Assembly (NCBI RefSeq): GCF_016865365.1
Contig: NZ_AP024469.1
Location: 2,634,501-2,698,500 of the forward strand
Source: Geobacter sp. SVR
Lineage (GTDB): Bacteria > Desulfobacterota > Desulfuromonadia > Geobacterales > Pseudopelobacteraceae
DNA length: 64,000 bases
Direction of reading: 5' to 3'
Positions 41,538 through 49,106 of the stretch are shown here, piece by piece. The translations under genes were made by a program, and so were the position numbers. Under the pieces are notes generated by a model. That model had not been told where the DNA came from and searched no databases. It saw only the letters and a program-made list of their open reading frames with translations. How positions within the stretch are numbered: the stretch's first letter is position 1; each line of letters begins with the position of its first letter.

Positions 41538-44492
41538 TCATGCCTCCAGATCCACCTTCCGCAGATAGGTCACCGCCGATTTGGTGTTCAACTCCTCCAG
41601 CACGTGATAACGTCGCGGATCGCTGCGGGTCAGCCGGGACACCCGGGACTGGGGATCGAGCAGATCGCCGAAGGCGAAGACCTTGGTTGGACAGGACTGC
41701 ATGCAGGCAGTTTCGATCTCGCCGTCGCGGATTTTACGGTTCTCACGCTTGGCGCGGTACTCGGCCCGGCGGATGCGCTGCACGCAGAAAGTGCATTTTT
41801 CCATCACCCCCCTGCTACGCACCGTTACCTCGGGATTCAACTGCAGATCCAGCGGGGGGCGCCATTCTATGTTGATCCAGTTGAACCGGCGCACCTTGTA
41901 GGGACAGTTGTTGGAACAGTAGCGCGTACCGATGCAGCGGTTGTAGATCTGGGCATTCAGCCCCTCCTCGTTGTGCATGGCTGCAAAGACCGGGCAGACC
42001 GGCTCGCAGGGGGCTGCATCGCAGTGCTGGCACAAAAGCGGCAGCCAGCCGTAGCGCAGGGAGCTGTCCGGCTTGCGGTAGGGGGCTACCCGCAGCCAAG
42101 CCATTTCCCGGCCGTTGCCCACCCCCTTGCCAACCCCTTCCCTTCCGATCACCGGGATGTTGTTCTCGGCGTAACAGGCCACCGCACAGGCCCCGCAGCC
42201 GATGCAGCGCTGCAGGTCGATCACCATTGCCCAGCGGTGTTTCAGATACTCCCGCTTGGGATACATGTCCCTGTCGGCACGATAGCCCTCGGGCAGCGGC
42301 AGGACCAGTTCCTCCCCCTCCCCCGGCTTCATGCCGCTCACCACCGAGAGCGGCATCCATTGGAGGATCTGCCGGTCGAACTGTTCCCGGACCGGTACGG
42401 TGTGAACCGGCGCATTCTCGCTCAGCGCTCCCACCCGGCTGATGCGGCAGATACCGAAGGTGCCCATGGCGGCGACAGGAGCAAGGCTGAAGGCATTTAC
42501 CCCGATGTCCCGGGCAGTGCCTCCCAGTGCCTGGTGCCCCTGCCCGAAGGCCAGGGCCGCCGTGTGCCGGGTCACCTCATGGCTGATCCTGACCGATGCG
42601 CGGACCGTTCCGGCCGGGGTGGCGAGTTCTACCAGGTCCCCTGCTTTCAGCCCCAGAGCAGCCGCTTTTCCGGGATGGATATCGATCCAGCTGCCCCACA
42701 CGAAGGAGGTGATCGGGTCAGGGGCCTCCTGCAGCCAGCCCCGGTTGGCAAGCCGGCCGTCGTACAGCATCAGCGACGGCCACAACCAGAGCTCGGCCGT
42801 CCCCTCCTCGTTGGCCCCGGTGGAGCTCGTCGTCTCAGCCGCAAAAAGACCGACTGCCGAGGGTTTCGGAGCGACCGCCGCTGCCGGAGGGGGAGTTTTC
42901 CATGCTCCTCCGTTGCGCAGCACATCGGTAAAGAAGGTTCCGGCCGGAACCTGCGGCGCCAGCTCGTTGCGCATCCCCTCCCAGCGCTGCCGCAGCCAGC
43001 TCTCGAAGCTGGCCGGGCGTCGGCCGGAGGGGCTCCGGGAGAGCGGCCTGCCGGCCCGTCTCGCCAGGTCGAGCAGTATGTCGCCGGCCGAGCGCGTATC
43101 GTACAGCCGCCCCATGGTGGGCTGCATGATACCATGCATGTCGCGGTGCGGCTCATAATCTCCCCAGGATTCCAGAGGGCTGTCCACCGGCAGGACCCAC
43201 TCCGCCATCCGGGCTGTTTCGTCCAGCATGGTGCCCAGGTGCACCACCGTTCCGACCCGTTCCAGGAGCGGGATCGAGGCAGGCCGGGTGTAGGCCGGGT
43301 TGGTATCGTGCACGAACAGGATGTCGCGCGGCCCGAGAGAGTCCAGAAAGCCTTGCAGGTCCGCTTCAACGGCAGCATTGGACAGGGCGTGGGGACGGGA
43401 AAAATCGACGGTCCGACCGATGCGGCCGGTGGCATAGTTCAGCAGGGCCGCAGCACCGGCGGTCTGGACTGCAGGCGCTCCGGCGCTGCCGGTGGGGCCG
43501 GCCAGGGCCACCGCCCCGCCGGCCTCGGCGAAACGCCGGGCAAGCTGCGTCACTGTTCGATTGGAAATGCCGGGAATGCTTCCTCCGGCGGACAACAGCT
43601 TTTCGATAGCCGGCTTCAACGACGAGAGATCGTTTTTGCTCCAGCCCTGCTCGATGATCTCCCGGAGCAACGCCGCCGCAACCAGCCGCTCGCAACCGGG
43701 GGGGACCTGGATGAATTCATCGGCATTGGCAGCGGTCATGGAAAGCCGCGGTCCCACGTACACCATTCGCCCCGGACGCGCTGCCCGGCCGGAAACGTTC
43801 TGCTGCTCCAGGTAGGCATGCATAGCCGAAAACTGGGCGGCAAAGGATACCGGAGAGATCCAGGTTTCCAGGAAATCGGCAGCCAGGCTGAGCACCAGAT
43901 CGCATTTCTCTATGTCGTAGTACGGGATCAGCGGGAGACCAAAGAGCTGCTGGTGGGCGGTTTTGAGCGGTTCGAAACTGAAGGGTTCGTAAAACAGCAG
44001 GCGATCCGAACCAAAGGCAGCGGTGAATCGCTGCATCACCTCTGCCAGGGCTCCGGTCTGCAGGCTGGAAAGCAGCGCCACGCGGCCCCCGGCTTTCAGC
44101 CTGCCGGCAATGGCCGACAAGGCCTCTTCCCAGGTGCTGCTGCGGAACTCCTTGCCATGGCGGCCGATGACCCCCTGTACCCGGTCCGGGTCGTACAGTC
44201 CCTGCAGGGAGGATTGTCCGCGAGCGCACAGACCGCCGCGGTTGACGGGATGGGACGGGTTTCCCTCGGCCTTGGTGACCCGGCCGTCGCGATGCCACAG
44301 GTGCGTGCCGCAGCCGGCCGGACATTCGCGGCAGGTGGTGGCAAACAACGTCCACTCTCCGGGAACGGTATGCTCGGCGGGGATCACCTGGGGGATCAGC
44401 GTGTTGACCACTTTGCGCTGGGGGGTAGTTGCCAGCGCAATGCCGCTTCCTCCGGTAAGCCACAGAAAGGTGCGTCGGGAGATCTTGCTCAT
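41538..44492 (-). CDS. actB: ActB: molybdopterin-like plus ferredoxin-like subunit
   Basis: The 984-residue periplasmic protein starts with a Tat signal (SRRTFLWLTGG). Residues 45-720 are a molybdopterin-oxidoreductase-like domain; it keeps a C54-x2-C57-x3-C61-x27-C89 motif. From about 770 comes an iron-sulfur part: CIGCGACAVACY, CQHCDAAPCEPVCP, CIGTRYCSNNCPYK and CTFCVQRI, as in ActB. AGGAG precedes the ATG. It heads the operon; electrons from quinol pass through its clusters to ActA. Confidence 0.9.
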   Translation of the reverse strand: MSKISRRTFLWLTGGSGIALATTPQRKVVNTLIPQVIPAEHTVPGEWTLFATTCRECPAGCGTHLWHRDGRVTKAEGNPSHPVNRGGLCARGQSSLQGLYDPDRVQGVIGRHGKEFRSSTWEEALSAIAGRLKAGGRVALLSSLQTGALAEVMQRFTAAFGSDRLLFYEPFSFEPLKTAHQQLFGLPLIPYYDIEKCDLVLSLAADFLETWISPVSFAAQFSAMHAYLEQQNVSGRAARPGRMVYVGPRLSMTAANADEFIQVPPGCERLVAAALLREIIEQGWSKNDLSSLKPAIEKLLSAGGSIPGISNRTVTQLARRFAEAGGAVALAGPTGSAGAPAVQTAGAAALLNYATGRIGRTVDFSRPHALSNAAVEADLQGFLDSLGPRDILFVHDTNPAYTRPASIPLLERVGTVVHLGTMLDETARMAEWVLPVDSPLESWGDYEPHRDMHGIMQPTMGRLYDTRSAGDILLDLARRAGRPLSRSPSGRRPASFESWLRQRWEGMRNELAPQVPAGTFFTDVLRNGGAWKTPPPAAAVAPKPSAVGLFAAETTSSTGANEEGTAELWLWPSLMLYDGRLANRGWLQEAPDPITSFVWGSWIDIHPGKAAALGLKAGDLVELATPAGTVRASVRISHEVTRHTAALAFGQGHQALGGTARDIGVNAFSLAPVAAMGTFGICRISRVGALSENAPVHTVPVREQFDRQILQWMPLSVVSGMKPGEGEELVLPLPEGYRADRDMYPKREYLKHRWAMVIDLQRCIGCGACAVACYAENNIPVIGREGVGKGVGNGREMAWLRVAPYRKPDSSLRYGWLPLLCQHCDAAPCEPVCPVFAAMHNEEGLNAQIYNRCIGTRYCSNNCPYKVRRFNWINIEWRPPLDLQLNPEVTVRSRGVMEKCTFCVQRIRRAEYRAKRENRKIRDGEIETACMQSCPTKVFAFGDLLDPQSRVSRLTRSDPRRYHVLEELNTKSAVTYLRKVDLEA

Positions 44493-44594
44493 CGGCTGCT
44501 CCTGGCCGAACGGTTCCGAGTGTAGCGATCGATGGAAGTGTGAGCGGATCTGTACCGGAAATGCTTATTATTTTCTTAGCAAGTTACCCGGGGA

Positions 44595-44658
44595 TGTCAA
44601 CCTAGGAACCGGCAGCCGATCGGAGAACGATTGACAGGGAGCCCCCACGGCTTAGACT
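44595..44658. promoter_or_regulatory. Divergent promoters for actB operon and ThDP enzyme
   Basis: On the minus strand TTGACA (44600-44595) with TAAGAA 16 bases further could serve the actB operon. On the plus strand TTGACA (44631-44636) with TAGACT (44653-44658), 16 bases apart, could serve the gene at 44715. No FNR or ArcA-type dyad is obvious. Confidence 0.45.
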
Positions 44659-44714
44659 TTTAGTAACGCTGAGAGGCGGGTGCAAAAAACTGTGCCCGAA
44701 CGGGGGAATCGAAC

Positions 44715-46505
44715 ATGGCAACCACAAGCGACTATCTGGTACAGCGGCTGTACGACTGGGGAGTGCGCAGGGTGTACGGATATCCCGGAGACGGTATCAA
44801 CGGCGTGATGGGAGCCTTGGGGCGGGCCGTGGAAAAGGTGGAGTTCGTCCAGGTCCGCCACGAGGAAGAGGCGGCCTTCATGGCCTGCGCCCATGCCAAA
44901 TTCACCGGCCAGGTCGGCATCTGCATCGCAACCTCCGGTCCGGGGGCCATCCATCTCCTGAACGGCCTCTACGATGCCCGGCTGGACCACCAGTCGGTGG
45001 TGGCCATTGTCGGCCAGCAGGCCACCAGCGCCATCGGAGCCGATTTCCAGCAGGAAGTGGACCTGCTCTCCCTGTTCAAGGATGTTGCCGGCCAGTACGT
45101 ACACATGGCCAGCAACCCGGCCCAGGTGCGGCACCTGATCGATCGCGCCCTGCGGATCGCCCTGGCCGAACGGACCGTCACCTGCGTGATCCTGCCCAAT
45201 GACATCCAGGAGATGGATGCGATCCCCTCTCCGGAACGGAAACACGGCACCACTTTTACCGGGCTCGGCTTCAGCAGGCCGGAGATCGTACCGAAGCGCG
45301 ACGATCTGCGGAGGGCGGCGGAGGTGCTCAATTCCGGCAGCAAGGTGGCCATCCTGGTGGGTGCCGGAGCCCTGGGAGCGGCGGAAGAGGTGATCGAAAC
45401 TGCGGAGCGGCTGGGGGCCGGAGTGGCCAAGGCCCTGCTCGGCAAGGCGGTCCTGCCGGACAGCCTCCCCTTTGTTACCGGGTCCATCGGGCTTTTGGGC
45501 ACCAGGCCGAGCTGGGACATGATGTCGGAGTGCGACACCCTGCTGATGATCGGCAGCGGTTTCCCCTATGCCGAGTTTCTCCCTCGGGAAGGCAGGGCGC
45601 GCGGCGTCCAGATCGATATAAACCCGCGCATGCTCGGCCTGCGTTATCCGATGGAAGTGAACCTCCAGGGAGATGCCATCCTGACGCTCAGGGCCCTGGT
45701 GCCGCTGTTGGAGCGGAAAAACGACCGGCAGTGGCGCGAATCGATCGTGAAGAATGTCTCCGAGTGGTGGCAGATCACCGAGGCACGCGCCATGGCCGAG
45801 GCGAACCCCATCAATCCCCAGCGGCTGTTCTGGGAGCTCTCTCCGCAGTTGCCGGACCGGTGCATTCTCACCTGTGATTCCGGCACCGCGGCCGGGTGGT
45901 TTGCCCGGGACCTGCGCATCAGGCCCGGCATGATGGCCTCCCTGTCAGGGGGACTGGCAACCATGTGTCCGGGGGTGCCCTATGCCATTGCGGCCAAGAT
46001 GAATTATCCCGACCGGCCGGTAATCGCCCTGGTCGGTGACGGTGCCATGCAGATGCTGGGCATCAACGGGCTGATCACCATTGCCAGGCAGTGGAAGAAC
46101 TGGAGCAACCCCAGCTTGGTGATCATGGTGCTGAACAACCTGGATCTCAATATGGTGACCTGGGAGCAGCGGGTTATGAGCGGAGCCCCCAAGTTCAGCA
46201 ATTCACAGGAGGTGCCCCCTTTCAACTATGCCCGGTACGCGGACATGCTCGGTCTGGAGGGGTTGGAGATAACCAAGCCGGAGCAGATCGCCGCGGTATG
46301 GCAGACCGCCCTGTCCGCCCGGCGGCCGGTGGTGATCGATGCCCACTGCGACCCGGATGTGCCGCCGCTGCCGCCGCATGTCACCATGGAGCAGGCCAGG
46401 AGCTTCATGATGTCGATTCTGAAGGGGGATCCGAACCGGGGGGGCATTGTCAGGCAGTCGGCCCGGCAGATTGTGGCCGCCCTGCTGGCCAGCAGGGAAA
46501 AATAG
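44715..46505 (+). CDS. ThDP-dependent enzyme, pyruvate oxidase/acetolactate synthase family
   Basis: The 596-residue enzyme has the family's three domains: N-terminal with catalytic Glu in RHEEEAAFMACAHA, a central DHS-like domain, and a C-terminal ThDP site GDGAMQMLGINGL ending in VLNNLDLN. The sequence around TFTGLGFSRPEIV and QQEVDLLSLFKDVAGQY is like PoxB-type pyruvate oxidases. Acetate formation from pyruvate with quinone is plausible beside a respiratory operon, but the substrate is unproven. Confidence 0.82.
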   Translation: MATTSDYLVQRLYDWGVRRVYGYPGDGINGVMGALGRAVEKVEFVQVRHEEEAAFMACAHAKFTGQVGICIATSGPGAIHLLNGLYDARLDHQSVVAIVGQQATSAIGADFQQEVDLLSLFKDVAGQYVHMASNPAQVRHLIDRALRIALAERTVTCVILPNDIQEMDAIPSPERKHGTTFTGLGFSRPEIVPKRDDLRRAAEVLNSGSKVAILVGAGALGAAEEVIETAERLGAGVAKALLGKAVLPDSLPFVTGSIGLLGTRPSWDMMSECDTLLMIGSGFPYAEFLPREGRARGVQIDINPRMLGLRYPMEVNLQGDAILTLRALVPLLERKNDRQWRESIVKNVSEWWQITEARAMAEANPINPQRLFWELSPQLPDRCILTCDSGTAAGWFARDLRIRPGMMASLSGGLATMCPGVPYAIAAKMNYPDRPVIALVGDGAMQMLGINGLITIARQWKNWSNPSLVIMVLNNLDLNMVTWEQRVMSGAPKFSNSQEVPPFNYARYADMLGLEGLEITKPEQIAAVWQTALSARRPVVIDAHCDPDVPPLPPHVTMEQARSFMMSILKGDPNRGGIVRQSARQIVAALLASREK

Positions 46506-46600
46506 CGCCATTAAACCCTGGATAAAACATTACCGCGATTGTTCTTTTGCAGTGATCGGCGGCTGCGACGGGCTGCTCGTATCCGGCGATTTTGCCATGA

Positions 46601-47083
46601 GCCGGACCGATCGTCATTCGTTGGCAGCCTCGGCTGCCGTATCGGAGGGGGGCGGAGGTGTTCGTGCAGTTCTTCGGTGGCCAGACCATGGACGCTGCCC
46701 TGCTGCTCATGCCGATGACCGGCTTCATCGCCTTTGGCGATCCGCGCATGGTGCGCACCGTGGACGCCATCCGGGAAGAACTGTGTCAAAACGGCTTTGT
46801 GCGGCGGTACGGCCCGGCTGCTGCAGGCCTGCCGGAGCCGGAAGGGGTATTTCTGGCCTGTTCGTTCTGGCTGGCCGAATGCCTGTCCCGGCAGGGGCGC
46901 ATGAAGGAGGTACATGAAGTCTTCGACCGGGCGCTCTCCACCGGCAATGAACTGGAGCTGTTTTCCGAGCAGTTCGATCCCGTGACCGGGGAACTGTGCG
47001 GCAATTTCTCCCAGGGACTGACCCACCTCTCGCTGATATCGGCAGCCATGGCCCTGGACAGGATATCCGTCGCCTGGAAATAG
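46601..47083 (+). pseudogene. GH15 glucoamylase C-terminal remnant
   Basis: From 46658 a GTG-started frame gives about 141 residues: FVQFFGGQTMDAALLLMPMTGF, FGDPRMVRTVDAI, EGVFLACSFWLAECLSRQGR and EQFDPVTGELCGNFSQGLTH. These are C-terminal motifs of GH15 glucoamylase/trehalase-like enzymes (normally about 600 residues). The upstream frame is open only back to 46601 and is not GH15-like. The 95 bases before that adjoin the ThDP gene. So the 5' three quarters are missing, probably by deletion. Confidence 0.75.
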
Positions 47084-47109
47084 CCGGTCCGCCCCGGGCG
47101 GCCTTCAGA

Positions 47110-47580
47110 TCATTTTTCCACCTCTGCCCCGCTCATCGCATTCACCGTAAAGACGCTGCGCCATTCGATCCCATTATCGTCTCCGCCGCCGTCGCTTCCG
47201 CGGTAATGGAGCATGAACCGGAGCGTATCCCCCTGACTCATCGCCGCCACATTGGGCAGTTTCAGGCCAAAGGGGACCACATCGTCCTGTCGGGAATACT
47301 GCGGGACCGGGAACACGGTGGCATGCGAACGGTCTTTTCCGTCCGGTGCGACCAGGTCCACCGTCACCTCGATCTCATCGATGGAGGCATAGCGGACATT
47401 GCGCAGCAGACCGTCGATGACGACGCCATCGCCGGGCTGAGAGGTTTTCCAGGCCACATGATAATCGAAATCCCGGTGATTGAACGGATAGGCGCCGAGA
47501 TCCCGCTGCACCACATATTGTGTACTGCAGGCCTGGAGAGCGAACATTGCCAGCATCAACAGTATTGTAATGATCCTCAT
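47110..47580 (-). CDS. Lipoprotein of unknown function
   Basis: The 156-residue protein has a lipoprotein signal ending in lipobox LQAC (Cys 18). The mature part is beta-rich and starts STQYVVQRDLGAYPF. GGAGG lies before the ATG at 47580. I do not recognise a family; a periplasm-facing envelope role is likely. Confidence 0.75.
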   Translation of the reverse strand: MRIITILLMLAMFALQACSTQYVVQRDLGAYPFNHRDFDYHVAWKTSQPGDGVVIDGLLRNVRYASIDEIEVTVDLVAPDGKDRSHATVFPVPQYSRQDDVVPFGLKLPNVAAMSQGDTLRFMLHYRGSDGGGDDNGIEWRSVFTVNAMSGAEVEK

Positions 47581-47734
47581 GGTGAATGACCTCCGTGACT
47601 TCAATTGTATCATTCCATAACGGTAAAACGAGAGAGAAGGCCTTTTCACTTCCTGACCGTTTCATTCTCTTGTCATTCCCGAACCCGGATGAGATAATAA
47701 AGCAGAACAGGGTCCTGCCTGAAGGAGGCTTCAT

Positions 47735-48001
47735 ATGGGTTCGCGCAGACATGGCGAAAGAATCAACAGTTTCGAGAAATGCGTCTTAAATCACAACGGC
47801 AGGAGTATCCAGTGTTACCTGGAGGATATCTCCATTTCCGGCGTGCTGGTGAATTGCTACGACGTCTCGATGGAAAACATCCGTCTGGGAGATGTGTGCA
47901 CCATCGATCTGGCCGATGATCCCAAAATCACCCATCGCGAGGTCAAATGCAGCGTTACCCGCTTCACAACCACCCAGATCGGGTTGCAGTTCACCTACTG
48001 A
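47735..48001 (+). CDS. Small PilZ-domain protein
   Basis: The 88-residue protein begins GSRRHGERINSFEKC and has LEDISISGVLVNC, the RxxxR and D/NxSxxG elements for c-di-GMP binding. AAGGAGG precedes the ATG. It is a close relative of the PilZ protein at 14081. It converges on the diguanylate cyclase gene, with a shared terminator. Confidence 0.82.
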   Translation: MGSRRHGERINSFEKCVLNHNGRSIQCYLEDISISGVLVNCYDVSMENIRLGDVCTIDLADDPKITHREVKCSVTRFTTTQIGLQFTY

Positions 48002-48087
48002 CGGTATCCGCGCGGCCGGAAAGGTCGCGGTGCGCATGATACGGACGAACCCAGGGTCTCTGTGAGGATTTGTGCATCACCACGAAG

Positions 48088-48120
48088 AACAGGCCGCTTT
48101 TCCTGCAAAAGCGGCCTGTT
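48088..48120. terminator. Two-way terminator between pilZ and cyclase
   Basis: AACAGGCCGCTTTT (48088-48101) pairs perfectly with AAAAGCGGCCTGTT (48107-48120). It lies between two convergent genes and can serve both. Confidence 0.88.
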
Positions 48121-48124
48121 TGCG

Positions 48125-49096
48125 TTACGAAAGAGCCAAACCGGCAGAGAAATTGCTGCCGTTATAGCGGAACGTCTCCCGCTGAAGGTCCAAGCGGCAC
48201 GAACTCACCCGGTTGCGCCCCTCCTTTTTGGCGGCATACAGGGCCTGATCCGCCTGCTCGGCTATGGCAACGTACGACTCTCCCGGCGAGGGGGTCATGC
48301 TGGCCACACCGACGCTGATGGTTACCCGGCTCGATACTTCCGAAGACTCGTGCGGTATCTGCAGGGCCTCCACCTCGTGGCGCAACTCTTCCGCCACCAG
48401 CAGGGCCCCGGCGGCATCGGTTTCCGGCAGGATGCAGGCGAACTCCTCCCCTCCGTAGCGCGCCGCCATGTCCGAGGGCCTTTTCAGGGTTTCCACAAGC
48501 TTCAGCGCAACCTTCCGCAGACATTCGTCGCCGGCCACATGCCCGTAGCCGTCATTGAAAAGCTTGAAATAATCGATATCGATCATGACCAGTGAGATCG
48601 TTGTTCCCGAGCGCAGAGCCCGCCTCCATTCCTGATCGAGATACTGGTCGAAGCGTCTGCGGTTGGCCACGCCGGTCAGGCCGTCCGCCAGGCAGATGTT
48701 TTCCAGCAGGTCGCGATGCCGTTTCAGCTCCAGATGATTGCGGATCCTGGCCCGGACTATGGCCTGGTTGATCGGCTTGTTGACGTAGTCGATGGCCCCG
48801 ATCTCCAGCCCCCTGGCCTCGTCTTCCTCGTGGTTCATGGCGGTCACGAAGATCACCGGTATGGACCTGGTGAGCGGGTCCTGCTTAAGTCTGGAGCAGA
48901 CCTCGTAGCCGTCCACATCCGGCATCATGACATCCAGCAGGATCAGGTCCGGCAGTTGCGAACAGGCGAGTTCAATGCCGTCCGTTCCGTTCAGCGCGAA
49001 CAGCACCTCGCACTCCCCCCCCATCAGTTCGCCGAGTATCTCGATGTTGACCGGCGTATCGTCGATTATCAGCAGTTTTTGCCGTCTGTTCAGCAT
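48125..49096 (-). CDS. Response-regulator diguanylate cyclase (REC-GGDEF)
   Basis: The 323-residue protein has a receiver domain (1-125; IDDTPVNIEI, phospho-Asp in LILLDVMMPDVDG, Lys in NKPI) and a GGDEF domain (about 155-315) with YGGEEF and an inhibitory RPSD site. It makes c-di-GMP when phosphorylated. The start at 49096 is preceded by GGAGAGAAGG. It begins 10 bases after the hybrid kinase stop, so that kinase's HPt domain is the likely phosphodonor. Confidence 0.92.
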   Translation of the reverse strand: MLNRRQKLLIIDDTPVNIEILGELMGGECEVLFALNGTDGIELACSQLPDLILLDVMMPDVDGYEVCSRLKQDPLTRSIPVIFVTAMNHEEDEARGLEIGAIDYVNKPINQAIVRARIRNHLELKRHRDLLENICLADGLTGVANRRRFDQYLDQEWRRALRSGTTISLVMIDIDYFKLFNDGYGHVAGDECLRKVALKLVETLKRPSDMAARYGGEEFACILPETDAAGALLVAEELRHEVEALQIPHESSEVSSRVTISVGVASMTPSPGESYVAIAEQADQALYAAKKEGRNRVSSCRLDLQRETFRYNGSNFSAGLALS

Positions 49097-49106
49097 TCCT
49101 TCTCTC

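Noticed and set aside
41604-44525. Plus-strand open frame of 973 codons opposite actB
   Set aside because: It is the antisense shadow of the GC-rich actB gene; no motif or ribosome site, while actB has clear Tat and iron-sulfur motifs.
44660-44714. CTGAGA-containing leader before a ThDP enzyme, possible TPP riboswitch
   Set aside because: Only the CTGAGA core is seen; the second conserved part (CCTGATCTGG-like) and the paired stems are missing, and the enzyme uses rather than makes ThDP.
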